NCBI RefSeq assembly: GCF_036850765.1
Contig: NC_089495.1
Span: 199,834,847 to 199,898,846, forward strand
Direction of reading: 5' to 3'
Origin: Saccopteryx bilineata
Lineage: Eukaryota; Chordata; Mammalia; Chiroptera; Emballonuridae
DNA length: 64,000 nucleotides
Part shown: positions 1 through 11,675 of the stretch, one piece after another
Layout: every line of letters starts with the position of its first letter
Numbering within the stretch: the first letter of the stretch is position 1
The notes under the pieces: model-generated
The model's input: the letters and a program-made list of their open reading frames with translations, nothing else
Database searches by the model: none
What the model was told of the DNA's origin: nothing
Program-made: the position numbers and the translations under genes

Positions 1-720
1 AGCCCCGGAGTCTGGCATAGGATTGCGCAAAACTCAACTTAAAATCCCTTCCCACCCACCACCTTGGGCAGGAGAAGGGGCTGGGCCGGAGGCTCACCGC
101 CCGCGACCACTGGCATCTCAGGGCTCGGCCCCGGGGCCTCAAGAACAAAGAGCCGAGAGCACCGCAGCGGGAGCAGGACTGCCGCCCCCCCCCCCCCCCC
201 CCCCCCCCCGTCCGGGCCGGGCCCGCCGCCACAGCCGCACTCTGCGCCTGCGCGGGGCGGGTACCCGCCACGGGCCGGGGACTCCGGGACCGTGGGTCTG
301 TGTCGGGGTCTCGGAGGGGGTTCCCGGGATATGGGATGGCCGCCCGTCCCCCGCCAGCGGCCGCGAACGCGGGTGGGTAATGAGGCCGGCGGCCCACGTG
401 CCTGTTCCCAGCTGCGCGGCGCCCGCTCCGCTGTCATCAGCCGACGAGGAGCAGCCCTGCTTTGCATTTGCTGGCCAGCGCGGAGCCGCGCAGAAAATTG
501 CCTATTGCCGAGAAAATGAGAGCGCCGCGACTGAACAATGGAGGAAGGGGCCAGGATGCCGATGGCCCGGCCGAGAGCGTCCCCTCCCGCCCTGCCCTTG
601 GAGAGCTGGGGAGCTGGAAGGCGAAGGAGCTATCCCGCGGCCTGAGAAGGGGCCCCCAAGAGCCCCAGGGCCCTTCCCGCCTGGGCCCAGCCTTGACTAT
701 TTCCAGACACACAGTGCCCT
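1..720. promoter_or_regulatory. CpG-rich segment, possible CpG island
   Basis: High GC with frequent CG dinucleotides between about 90 and 620, including a run of 25 C at 185-209. There is no convincing coding frame; the overlapping open frames in both strands are what GC-rich DNA gives by chance. It could be a promoter or a distal CpG island. In human the next gene on this side is SLC32A1, but no exon of it is recognisable here. Confidence 0.5.
185..209. repeat. Poly(C) run (25 bases)
   Basis: Uninterrupted C run inside the CpG-rich segment; length is likely to be polymorphic or misassembled. Confidence 0.9.
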
Positions 721-789
721 ATCTGGATACTTGAGTTGAATAAAACCCTCAACCCTGTGCGGTGCGGCCCTGCCGCTGCTCCGACCCAT

Positions 790-1180
790 CCAGTACCACC
801 GTGCCCCTAAATGTCCCTCACACATCCAGCGTCCTCCTTTCTGTTTCTCGGACAAATCAGTCACTTTCCTGTCCCCATGGTTTTGCACCTGCTGTCCCCT
901 CTGCCTGGAAGGTTACTGACCTATTCTTTGCCTGGCTGGCTCCTTCCATCTCAGGTTAAATATCCCCTCCTTCCAGAAGCCCTCCCTGACCGTCCTACTG
1001 GAAGTGGAACCCGCCCACCCCGGTTAGTCTCTATATCTCCCTCTTCATTTCCTTCTCTTTCAAGGCATGCATCCAAATGTGTAATCAGGTGTTGATTTAA
1101 AGCTTCATAAGAACAGGGGGTGCCTCTTTCTTGTTCACTACGCCTTTGTCAATTACCCAGCTGAGTACCTGGCATGTCTC
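790..1180 (+). repeat. L2-like repeat, 3' region
   Basis: Contains the recognisable L2 phrases TTTTGCACCTGCTGTCCCCT, CTGCCTGGAAGG, AGAAGCCCTCCCTGACC and a diverged end resembling CAGGGGGTGCCTCTTTCTTG. Ancient and broken; it explains the open frames at 811-1095. Confidence 0.65.
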
Positions 1181-1454
1181 AAGTTCTCCTCCTTCTCTCC
1201 CTCCCGCATCTCCCTCTACTTTCTTGTCCTCACCCAGACACAGCCTTCCTTAGGCTCTGAGCAGCTGGCACGGTAGAGCTGTGCCATCCCATTCGAGTGG
1301 AAACCAAGGGGAAGAAAGCGCTTTGTCCCTGTGATGGTGACTGGCCTCGGAGCATCTCACTAACCATCAATGCAGAAACTGCCTCCTAAAAGCAGTTCAG
1401 AAGCCACACAAGCAAGTACACACGAAGATGCCTCATAAGTAGGAAGAACAAACA

Positions 1455-1690
1455 CCCGGGACTTACTATGTCTTAGTGCCGTTCTAGTCACCACACCTCT
1501 ATTGACTGGTTTATGTCTCACAGCAACCTTACAGGAAAGTTATCTTTATCTTCTGTTTGCAGAGAAGGAAACGGAAGCACAGAGAGGTTAAGTAACTGGG
1601 CCTAGGTCACACCGTAGGGAGTCACAGAACTGGATTTGGACCCAGTCAGCCGGGCTTCAGCATCAGTCTCCTGACCCACTACTCCACTGT
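1455..1690 (-). repeat. MIR SINE
   Basis: ACTTACTATGTCTTAGTG, GAGAAGGAAACGGAAGCACA and GAGGTTAAGTAACTGGGCC are diverged MIR phrases, here in the reverse of the consensus. Confidence 0.7.
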
Positions 1691-2029
1691 ATCTCCACAT
1701 TTATAGTGGATGGAATATATAGATGGCCCAGTAGTTGCAACACAGCTAGAGTAAGTCTCCTCGCTTAATTAAGTTCTGACTGTTCTATAGCAAAAAACCG
1801 TCTATGATGAGAAAGGTGAATGCCCTTAGGCAAAGCCTTGTTTACTGTCTGCTCACATGAATACAAGTCATCTTGTCATCATGGGCAGGGAAAGATAAAG
1901 TTAAGGAGTCGGCACAGTGGGACAAGAAGAGCCCTGCGCCCAGAGCGACGAGGACTTGAGCGCTAGCCCTGTTCGTGCTGCTGACTTACAGATTCTTGCC
2001 CTCCCTGAGTCTCCAAACAGCAACAACAA

Positions 2030-2155
2030 TGCCACGATAATGCGACAGAGCTTACCGTGTGCCAGGAACTGTCGGGCATTTTACATACTTCACAATACGC
2101 CTTTGAGGCTGGGATCATCGCCCTCACTTAGGCGACGGAGAAACTGAGGCTCGGG
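2030..2155 (-). repeat. MIR fragment
   Basis: Contains TTACCGTGTGCCAGGAACTG and GAGAAACTGAGGCTCGG, diverged MIR core phrases. Confidence 0.6.
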
Positions 2156-2159
2156 TGTT

Positions 2160-3500
2160 GCAGGCAGGGGAATGAATCCAGCACGGCTTGCTGAGCAGGG
2201 AGGGGGTGGGGGAGAGGCGGGCCGACTTGTTCTCTCTCCAGCTATGAATAGTTAAAAGGCAATTACAATGCTAATTTGCAGCCCTAACAGGCTACAGCTC
2301 TGAGTGAGGAGCTGAACGGTGCTGTCAGCCAGGCCCTGCAGGGACAGTTCCCTGGAGATCCCTGGACCCTGGCTGGGTCTAGGTAGAGACGCTGCTCCTT
2401 GTCCCCAAAATAGAGGCTCCTGGTTCAGGACAAGACTCAGCTCTGCCAGGTTTTTCCTCAGTGTCCCTCAGAGTTAAGGGACCTCAGGCCAGTGGTCAGA
2501 GGGGCTGCAGACTCCAAGGGTGGGGAAGAGGCTCAGGAAATTTCTCATCTTTCCCTCCCTCCCTGGAACAATAACAAAAATATGAACAGCACTCACAAAA
2601 ACAAAGTGTGTTCACCTGTTGGAGTCAGGCTACCTGTGGCTCACCAGCCCTGTGGATTTTACTTCCTGTGATTCAGTCACCTTATCTGTAAAACAGGGAA
2701 GAAAAGAGCAGCGCCATTATCAAGTTTAAATGACACAGTGCCCTGTAGCCCCTTGGCACCGTAATGGGATGACCAGTTGCTGGAACAGCAGTGACACTGA
2801 ACAGGGTGCTGGGGACATCACGCTGAGTAAGAAGCACACAGTCACAGCCTTGTGGTAGAGCAAGAGACAGTTAAACAAGAGAGGAGCATCAGAGGGGCTA
2901 TAATAGGGAAAGCTGAGGGGGCTGTCGGCTCACAGTGATAAGGGGCATAATCCACATGTGGGCAGGGGGAAGTGAGAGGCAGAGAGGGCTTCATGGAAGA
3001 AGTGGCAACTCAGGAAGGCTAAGGGTAAGAATGAATTTGTCAGACAAAGACTGGGGTGAAGGGGTTGGGGTTGCTTCCAGGGGAATCCTTCTCCATAGAT
3101 GTCCCATCAGCAAATTCATCTGTGCTTGGCTGAGCCCTCTCCACTCACCACACACATGAAGCTGGCCAGCTCTCCCAGAAATCAGGGCTCAGGGACTGAC
3201 CTGTAGGGCTGTGTTATGTGACACTTGTACACAACACAGGCTCATGACTAGGGAATTGCCCACAAGTACCCACGATTATGTCGTTGTGACTGATGTTGCA
3301 ATATATGACAAAAGAGTTCTCCAGAAGGAGAGACAGACAAGGACAGATGTTAGAATCAGGTGCTGCCTAAAGGGAGTGAGAAAATGGCCCCCATGAAGGA
3401 GGAAGAGTGGAGGCAGCAAGGAGGAACCCTGGACTGGCTGGCTCCCTGGTGTACCTCCATGTCACCCACTGGACCCCCGTGGCTCTCTCCTTCTGCTCCC
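2160..3500. other. Intergenic, no gene seen
   Basis: No splice-bounded or conserved reading frame. 2240-2330 is an AT-rich block (GCAATTACAATGCTAATTTG) that could be conserved regulatory DNA. 2790-3020 resembles an old L2 fragment. Nothing else recognised. Confidence 0.5.
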
Positions 3501-3504
3501 CCAG

Positions 3505-3670
3505 CCCAGGGCTTCTCAAACTTGAGCATGCGTCAGCACCACCAAAAGGACCTGTTAGCCCCCCCTGAACTATTTCTGATCCAGTAGCTTTGGAGTGGGG
3601 CCCGAGAACTTGCATTCCTTACAGGCTGCCAGGTTGCAGATGCTGCTGGTTCGTAGACCACACTTCAAGA
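3505..3670 (+). mobile_element. MER5-like hAT-Charlie remnant
   Basis: Starts with GGGCTTCTCAAACTTGAGCA and has the MER5-type middle (GAACTTGCATTCCTTACAGG). Ancient non-autonomous DNA transposon, no coding capacity. Confidence 0.5.
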
Positions 3671-4324
3671 ACCTAGTTCCCCAGCCTCGTCTCCTCTAAT
3701 TCTATCCCATGCCCCTACACCCCACACCTTTGGCCCACCCCATGCCAGTTGCCCAAACTCAGGATTCAAAACAGTTGCCAGGTGGTTTCAATATGCAGCA
3801 AGAATCAAGAAAGTGTGACCGAAGCAGGCAAAGGAGACGGGGTCACGGGGCCAAACAGTGTGCCTGCAAGGGGCACGTGTACAGCGCATGTGCCTAGATT
3901 CGCTTGGCCCCGCCCACTGCAGAAATCACTGATCAATCACACTCTCTTTGCCCTGGAGCTCAGACGGAGCCTCAGAATCTTTCCCGTTAAGCTCCAGGCA
4001 GCCCTGTCTAAATAAACAGAGCTGGTGCTTGAATTCCAACCACCTTACCAGGAACTGAGGTTGCCTTTCCCACCTCTTTTTTGACCCCGTTCGTTGCAAA
4101 TTGCTCATATTTCTTTATCTCCTTCTGTGTCTGGTCTCTTGGTTCCATTCTCCCACCTCTGTCCTGTCCCCCATAACCCCCAACCCCTTGGCATTTTAGA
4201 CGTCGGCTCTCTTGAGTGGCATTTTGCTTTGGAGCTTAGCACAGTGCCTAGCAGCACACATTTGGTACTTAAACCTAATGTTTCTTAATATCCGAGAGTC
4301 TCTGAATGGAAAAGTAAGCTCTCC

Positions 4325-4665
4325 CAGTGTCTTGGTTGTTATTGCATAGCAAGCAACTCCAAAAGTTACTATCTTAAAGTGAATGACTTTATTTGCTTGT
4401 GATTCCGTGGGTCAAGGGTTTGGTCGGGGCTCTGTTTACATGGCATCGCATATCTTTCTCACATGGCTGGCAAACGATCCGGACTTCAAGAAGACCTTTC
4501 CACGTGGCTGCTTGGACTTCCTCACATCGTGGTGGTTACGTTCCTACAAGGAACATTCCAAGTAGTATAGGCAGAAGCTGCTAATCTCTTAGGACCCAGC
4601 CTCAGAGTTACACAGTGTCACTATTGTCACGTTCTACTGGTCAAAATGGTTACTGCGTCACCTCT
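4325..4665 (+). repeat. Old interspersed repeat, family not assigned
   Basis: TTGCATAGCAAGCAACTCCA, TTATTTGCTTGTGATTCCGT and CACGTTCTACTGGTCAAAAT are phrases of a common ancient mammalian repeat. I do not assign the family. Confidence 0.45.
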
Positions 4666-5864
4666 GATCCTAAAGGAAGCCAAAAGTATTTGCAGCCACC
4701 TTTATCCAACCAAATCTGGGGAGTTTAGGGTTATGGCTCCCAGTAGGTGCTCAATAAGTATTCCTTAATGAATGAGTAAATCTATTTCATTGCCAAGATT
4801 GGCTGGGGCTCCCCAGTTCACACCAGGTCACCCATATCCCAAGCCTGCCCAGCATTCCCTTGTACAAACTCAGACCTCGCTCCTGACTGAGCTCCACGCA
4901 GCAGCTGTAGGGTGCTTGGTGAATTTTGGTGAATTCCCCCCTCCCCCTCCCGCCAGACATAGGACACAAGAGGAGGTGCTGGCCTGATGATTGAGTACCC
5001 TGCCAATGGGTATGGGTGGGGGCTCCTTGCAAATGAGCCACACTTGGGGGCAGGGAGTCTGGGTTGCCCCCAGCCCATTTCCAACCTACTGATGTGGAGT
5101 TGGAGAAAAATGCTGATTTTTTTTTTTTTTTTGAGCAGTGGAGACAGAGAGCAATCTGGGTTGCTATGCAACCAGTGCCTGTGCCCAGCTGATAACACTA
5201 GAGGAATTAACTGTCCTTGTCCTGCTCAGGCTCTGGAGGAGGGGGCTGCTGCCTCCCAGCGCCCGGGCCTCAGCCCCTGCCAGCTGCATCTCTGGCCCAG
5301 TTGTGGATGGCAGAAACTGGAGCCGGGTCCCAGCCCCTCTCCGGCTCCACAAAGAACAACCAAAGGGAAGACCCTTCCCTCCTGCCAAGTGGGGGCGCCT
5401 TACGCAGAGTGAGGAGGGGGCTGCCTGAGGATCCCTTAGAAGCAGGGCATCTCCGTCCGCTTTGATCTGCTAATGAGCTGAGAATTAAGACAAACCCCAA
5501 TCTGAGGGAGGCTTTAAGGAGGAAGAGCTGGCTTCCAGGGAGGACAAGATGGGCAGAATGAGGCCAGCTCCTGGGGCAACAGAGAAGCACAAATACCACC
5601 CGGCCAGGGCCCAGCCCGCACATCAAGCCCCCCAAGCTTCAGGGAGAAGCAGGTCAGGAGAGAATAAGACTCCCTGGTGGGTGGAGAGGCATGTGCAGGG
5701 GGTGGCAGGACCTTGTCATCCTTGGATGGCCAAGGACTCATCTCCAGTGTCTGAAGAACCGCAGGAAGCCTGTCTGGGGAGTCAGAGGCTGCTCAGTAGT
5801 AGGGGTGCGGGGAGACCCAGAGAGATACATGCATTTATCTCCCCACTAGCATGACTTCGAGTGC

Positions 5865-6180
5865 AAGGAACATGTAACATAAGGGTTTCAGAGTCAGACC
5901 TGGGTTCCAATCCAGCCACTTACAGCTGTGTGACAGGCTGGTCTTGCCACCTTCCTGAGCCTCAGTCTTCGCAGCCACAGCAGGTAGAACAACACTATCT
6001 CCTCTACAGGCCTGCCACTGGGACGAAAGCGATCACACATGAGGTTGAACCCTATAGTAAGCTGCTCCTTCTGGGGCTGAAAGCTGGGTCAAATATCGGT
6101 GCTTTTATTTGGTTCACCCTAAAACGTCAAGCACTGAGCAGCATCCCACACATAAGACGCACTCAGTAAATGGAAGCAGC
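5865..6180 (+). repeat. MIR SINE
   Basis: GAGTCAGACCTGGGTTCCAA, CTTACAGCTGTGTGACAGG and CCTGAGCCTCAGTCTTC follow the MIR consensus in order; the end at 6130-6175 keeps the AGTAAATG tail. Confidence 0.65.
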
Positions 6181-6684
6181 TATTCCTGTGCTTTGTCATA
6201 CTGGGTGATGGCCCAGTGTGCATGTTTGGTGGGTGGATGAGGAACACCAGGACAGGGCTAAGCAGGGACCTGTTGCAGGTGGCTTGTCCCTGGGCCCAGA
6301 AGACACTGACATGCAATGGGCCCACTCCCCTGGGCCAACAGAGAACCACCGACCCCAGGAAGCCAAGATCCCAGCATCCGCTTCCCCTGTCACCCTCCCC
6401 GTATGTACCTTCTGTGTTTATTTCTCTCTTGCCCCATTTACGGAGCAAAAGTCTTGTTTTTAGGCTACCGTTGACTTGCACACTTACTCTATGCCAGGCT
6501 CCAATCGGAGCGTTTTGCAGGCATGAACTCATTTACTCTTGACAACAGGCAAACTTGAACCTTAGTTTTAACCCTTTGAGGTAAGGTTTGGAGTTTTTCT
6601 TTTACTGGTATCGATTACATGCAGTAAAACCCGCCCATTTTCAGTGGACAGTTTGAGTTGGGCAAATGTGTACATTGAAGATGT

Positions 6685-6970
6685 TATAGTTAGTGAATAC
6701 GCCAGTCACAAAAGGAAAGTGTATGATTCCACTTATAGGAGGTGCCTTAGAGCGGTCAAATTCACAAACACAGAAAATGGCACGGTGGTTGTAGTAGGAG
6801 GGGGAGAAAGAAGGAAGAGGGACTTGTTTGCCCAATGAGTGGAGTTTCTATTCGGGAAGATAAAAAATTCTGGAGCTGGGAGCTGGTGATGGCTACCCAG
6901 CAATGTGAATGTACTTAATGCCACTGAACTGTACGCTTAAAAATACTTAAAATGGTAAATTTTATGTTAT
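6685..6970 (+). repeat. L1 3' end (old)
   Basis: TGTATGATTCCACTTATAGG, GGGAGCTGGTGATGGCTACC, AATGTGAATGTACTTAATGC and GGTAAATTTTATGTTATGTG are the typical end of ancient L1 elements. No open frame. Confidence 0.75.
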
Positions 6971-7764
6971 GTGATTATTTATAGTTGTGGTAAAGTATAC
7001 ACCACTCCACAGCACTGAAATCATCTGTACGGGTGGTCAGCGTCACCCGCTGTCTCAGTGGGGTGGCCTGGCAGTCACAGCCCTATCCCATGCTGGGTGA
7101 GTCCCACCAGGAGCCCCGTTTACCAGGGTCCAAGCCACAGGTTGGAAGGAGAAGTCACAAGAAGGGGTGGGGGTGAGTTAAGGGGATATGTCCACTTAGG
7201 TGGTTTTCGCCGTAACCCACCCAATCCATTTCCTTTTAACAAACATCCCTTGAGTGTGCACCAAGCACAGGTTTGCCGGGTGGAGCTCGGGCGAGGAACA
7301 CAGGGGCACATCGTGCCCAGGGTCTGGTTTCCCGAGGACCCAGGCCACGCGGACAAGCACAACACCCATGTCTGCAAAATGGGGCTGAACTTGCCTCACG
7401 GAATGAAAGGGTGAAGCCGGGGAAGCTCTTTGCACTGGGCCTGGGGCAGAGCAAGAGTCCGAGATGCTGGCCTCGCTCTTGGCTTTCTTACTCGGGCTCT
7501 CGGAGAAGGTAAAGGGGTCCAAGTCCGTTCGCCGTTGGGCTCGGAGTTCTGGAAAAGAAGAGGAGCCAGAGCTTTCTTTTTTTCTTTTCAGTACCGGAGG
7601 GAAATCTCACTGGGGGAGCAGAGTGGGGTCTCAGCTAATCATGATTTCTCTGCGTTTCCCCACCCCCACCCCAGTCCAGAGCCTGGCCTCACATCAGTCG
7701 CCGCCCCCTCCCATACTCTATGCCCCCACCCGCAGGAGTCACGCTTCTCAGACCCGATTGTTCA

Positions 7765-7865
7765 CCGGCCTCCTCTGTGCAAAGCTCTTGATGGATTTGG
7801 TAATTGGAATAATTACGGTAATTTTACCTTAAAGACAGGCAGCTGCAGATTTCCTATTGGGGACG
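7765..7865. promoter_or_regulatory. Candidate conserved non-coding block
   Basis: A repeat-free stretch with clustered homeobox-like TAAT cores (GGTAATTGGAATAATTACGG, GTAATTTTACC) next to GCAGCTGC, in an otherwise GC-rich neighbourhood. The suggestion of a regulatory role is inference only. Confidence 0.25.
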
Positions 7866-8229
7866 CCCCTCCCTGGGCCTCCTGCCAGCCAGTATTCAGG
7901 GACAATGATAAGTGGCTCCCATTCCCTTCCTACAGAATGCAAGGTGGCAGGGGGTGGGGGGTGACGATCTCAAAAGATGACATCTCAGTACCCCCCCTTC
8001 CCGCCCCGGACCTTCCCCATCCCAGGGACAGGGGACCAGCAGGAAGGGTTTCCTTCCCTCACCCCAGCCTTGGTTCCAGGGACTTGCAAAGCACAGCAGC
8101 GACATTCTCTTGTTCCCTATCCAGGCCTGAGAACCAAGACCCGAGACCTCTGAGCCTGCGGATGGAGTTCTTGCAGACCCCCCTCAGGATCCCAGTTACA
8201 CGTGTTCTGCGGTCTCAGGTGTGAGAGAC

Positions 8230-8450
8230 AGGCAGGGAGAAGGGACTCTTGGGCACGGCAGGAGAGTCACGTGTCCACAGCCAGGCGCAGGCGCCACGCC
8301 CCCCCCCCCCCCCCCCCGGCCGCACCCCCAGCCGGAGGCCGGGCTGCCCCGCCCCTAGCGGCAGCCTGCGGAACGTTCGCCTTGCTCCCAGGGCCCAGCA
8401 GACGCCAAAGAGGAAAGTGCTGGGGAGGTCACGGGAGGCGGAGCTTCCTT
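8230..8450. promoter_or_regulatory. Second GC/CpG-rich patch with a 19-base C run
   Basis: Dense CG dinucleotides around 8284-8400 and an uninterrupted C run at 8299-8317. No convincing exon. It may be a small CpG island. Confidence 0.35.
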
Positions 8451-9149
8451 CTGATTTCACGTTAGAGGGCTTCTCAGAGGGGGAACTTAAATGAAGGCCT
8501 CAAAGAATGTATGAGACTCCTCTGGAGGGCCTGGGGCAGTGAGGGGGCCCAGCCAGCCCCCAGAGCAGTCTCCTGGGGGCCTCCAATTTGAGACCCTTGC
8601 CTGGCCAGTCGAAACCAAGGTCCACCCACGTTGCCCACACACCCGCCTCCCCTCTCTGTGCTTTTCTTTATCCGCAGAATTTATCACGATGTGAGATCAT
8701 TGGGTTTCTAAGTCACTGGGTCTCTCTCGATAGTCTGTGAGTTCCACGAGGGATGGAACCCGTTCTGTCTTGATTATTGCTCCGGTCCAGCCTAACCCAG
8801 GGCGGGGCTCATGGTGGGCACTTAATGTCATTGTCAAGTGACTGCAGATTCCCTCGTGTCTCCCTCCCCGCCCTCTGTGGTGATGGAGGGACAGCAGGTT
8901 GAACCTCTGGGAGCAGAGGGAGATTGGGCAGGTTACCTGCTGCCCCACCGAGGTGGATTGGAGCCCGGGGTCTGCCTTGCAGCCTCGTGTGACCACCTCT
9001 AAAAGCTGACTCTTCCCAAGAGGCACTCACCTGAGTGCCAGGTGAAGTACTTCCTTGGTTCAGGGGTCATTTCTGCCCTTTGCTCAAGAAAACATTTCCA
9101 TTGGTGGCATCTTTCCAAACTCCCTCCCCCCAGTAGCTGGAGGCAGCGA

Positions 9150-9516
9150 GAGCTCGTCAGTCTGCTCAGGGGTTTAAACAGCAGCCATTTATTTTCTCAC
9201 GGTTCTGAGGGCTAGAAGTCCAAGATCAAAGCGCTGTGAGTTTTGGCTTCTGGTGAGGACTCTCTCCCTGGCTTGCAGGTGGCCGCCTTCTCACTGTGTC
9301 CTCACATGTGTGCACGAAAGAGGGCATTCTGTTGTCTCACTGTCTTCTTGTAAGGACACTAGTCCTATGGGGTTAGGGCCCTACCCTCATGACCTCCTTT
9401 AACCTTAATTACTTCTTTAAGAGCCCCATCTCCAAATACAGTCAGTCGCCTTGGGGGCTAGGGCTCCAACATCAACATGTGAATTTGGGGGGATGGTGCA
9501 CGATTTAGTCCTTAAC
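9150..9516 (-). mobile_element. MaLR-type LTR (MST-like), ancient
   Basis: ATTTTCTCACGGTTCTGAGG, CTAGAAGTCCAAGATCAAAG, TCACTGTGTCCTCACATGTG and CATGACCTCCTTTAACC appear in the reverse order of an MST/MaLR LTR. No coding part. A SINE has inserted just past its edge at 9523. Confidence 0.6.
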
Positions 9517-9522
9517 AGGCAT

Positions 9523-9896
9523 ACTTTTTTTTTTTTTTTTTTTAGTGAGAGAAAGGGAGGCAGAGACAGACTCCCGCATGCGCCCCCACTGGGATCCACC
9601 CGGTAAGCCCACTAGGGGGCAATGCTATGCCCATTTGGGGCCCTTACTCTGTTGCAACTAGAGATTTTTAGCACCTAAAGTGAAGGCCATGGAGCCATCC
9701 TCAGCACCTGGGGCCAACTTGCTCTAATCGAGCCATAGCTACAGGAGGAAAGGAGAAGAGAGGGAAAGAGAGAAGCGAGGGGGGGGGGGGTTGGAGAAGC
9801 AGATGGGCGCTTCTCCTGTGTGCTCTGACCAGGAACCGAACCCAGGACATCCACGCTGGGCCGACACTCTACCACTGAGCCAACCAGCCAGGGCCT
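9523..9896 (-). mobile_element. tRNA-type bat SINE (long form), reverse
   Basis: Poly(T) at 9525-9543, then the SINE body in reverse, ending with the tRNA-like head CCAACCAGCCAGGGCC at 9880-9895. Target-site duplication ACAGGCAT at 9515-9522 and 9897-9904. Diverged relative to the copies at 45455 and 50849. Confidence 0.85.
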
Positions 9897-9904
9897 ACAG
9901 GCAT

Positions 9905-11284
9905 TCACAAAAGAAACATGATCCCAGCCTTCACTGGCCCCAGCCTGCAAAGAGCCCAGAGAAGCTGAGCGCTCACTGTGAGCTGTGCTAACCCAGCAGC
10001 GGGGCTGGTGCAGGATCATCAATCACCAGGATGCCATGGGGGGGAAACGATGAGCCCTCAGATAGCGCGAAGATGAATGGACACACTGACATGTGATTAA
10101 ACTGGGACCCTCTGCTGGTAGCTGACGACCTGCTCTGCGTGCACAGTGAGCACAGCCAGGCCAGGCTCCGGGCACCCAGTGGGGCTCCTGTCCCTCTTCC
10201 TGCCCACGCTGAAGGATTGTTCCTCCAACCACACAGCTCCCTGTCACCCTGGCCCTGGAAGTGATGCAGTGGGGCACGTCAGGGGACCAGCACACATGCT
10301 GGGAAGCATGGGGCACATGGATTCATTAGCCACCATTCCAGGTTGCCTGACTCTTGTTAATAATCACTCAAACTAATGACGGCACTGAATGAGCACTTGC
10401 TGTAGGTACTTCAGGGGTATTGCCTCGTTTTCACACATCAAACCAAGTCAGGTGGGGTGGGAACAGTTCCTGCAGGGCCCTGAGGGGGGGGGCAGAGAGG
10501 GGTGCATTCATTCATCCACTCTTCCAGACCCTGCTTCTTACACAGACAGAGGCGCTGGGTTATTGTGAAAATTAAACTTGTAAAACTCTTGGCAAATATT
10601 AGACATTCATTGTTGAACAAATGAGTGAGTGAGGCTTCCCCTGCCCGGAGGAGACAGACCCGGGATAGAGGAAAGAAGGAAGGGGACCTGGGACCACAGG
10701 AGATAAGGGGGTGAGGACAGGATCTCAGAGAAGCTGTCCCTGCAGTGCCCGTCCCCAACGACTGTTCTTATGACTTCATTCTTCCCCTTGGGCTCCTCCA
10801 CGTGGCTGCAGGTCCAAGGTGTGGCCAGACCAAGTTGAGAAACAGCAGAAGGCGTTCTCAACCCCAAGCTCCGATATTAACTCACTGCAAGGACAACGGC
10901 CCACGCCCCGCCCAGCCCACGGAGCGCTGGGCTGGGGAAGGGAAAAACTTGAAGGAAAAAGCGACGTTTAACTTGCATCTTTAATATCCAAACAGAATTT
11001 AAATATCACATTACAAAATGACAAGCTTGCCCAAAGCAAAATTGCACGCATGAGAGCTGTGAAGGAAGGTTTGTCTTCTTCCCTGTTGTCTGAGGGTCGT
11101 GCATGGCCCCAGTGTTAGCCTTCCCCTCCTGAGGCCCAACACCCTTCAGCTTTCCAGGGGGTTCAGAGACCGCCAGGGGCTGGCCCAAGGCCACAGAGCT
11201 CTCCTGGCCTTTCTCCATGTCTGTCCCACTCTCCATGTAGGGCTCCTTGAAAACAATTTTCCCCCCTGGAAACAAAAATAACAC
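9905..11284. other. Intergenic downstream of ARHGAP40, no gene seen
   Basis: No coding signature on either strand. 10370-10450 and 10540-10640 resemble MIR/L2 fragments (GAGCACTTGCTGTAGGTACT). Nothing else recognised. Confidence 0.5.
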
Positions 11285-11583
11285 CTGCCTCTTGATAGAG
11301 GTGTTGCATATTTTATTCTCCTCGGGGCTGGAAATCACGGACAAAAATTGGTCGCCCAAGTGGGGCGGTCATAATCAAGAGCGGTGTAGGACCGTCCTGG
11401 GGGCCAGGGAGGGCATGGGGCTAGGGGTCTACAGGGAGGGCCTGAGGGGCATTGCAGAGAAGACGCCTTGCAGGAAGGGCTACACCTCCCCCTTAAGCAG
11501 CTGTGCTCCCACGTCGGCTACACCGCACAGGGGCGCGCTCCTTACAGACCCGGCATCCAGGGCTGCTCCTTACAGACCGGGGC
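11285..11583 (-). other. ARHGAP40: Probable ARHGAP40 3' UTR
   Basis: Non-coding sequence directly below the stop. An AATAAA on the minus strand at 11317-11312 would place cleavage near 11290. An ATTAAA at 10985-10980 is a possible distal alternative. Confidence 0.45.
11312..11317 (-). promoter_or_regulatory. Candidate poly(A) signal of ARHGAP40 (AATAAA)
   Basis: AATAAA on the minus strand, 267 bases below the stop codon. First canonical signal after the coding sequence. Confidence 0.5.
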
Positions 11584-11675
11584 TTAGGTGGGGCTCTGTT
11601 TGATGACCCACTCGCCATGGGGGTTGGCGCGGTACAGATCTAAGAGGTAGGCGTCTGGGTCCAGGCGATGCTCAC
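11584..11675 (-). CDS. ARHGAP40: ARHGAP40 last coding exon (15)
   Basis: Acceptor CTTCCCACAG ends at 11676; TAA stop at 11586-11584. 92 nt entering in phase 1. It encodes EHRLDPDAYLLDLYRANPHG and EWVIKQSPT. Confidence 0.95.

Noticed and set aside
1..720. SLC32A1 promoter or first exon
   Set aside because: Expected neighbour in human, but no SLC32A1 coding sequence is seen and the distance cannot be judged from this window.
7430..8224. 264-codon open frame on the plus strand
   Set aside because: Chance frame in GC-rich intergenic DNA, with low-complexity segments and no recognisable domain.
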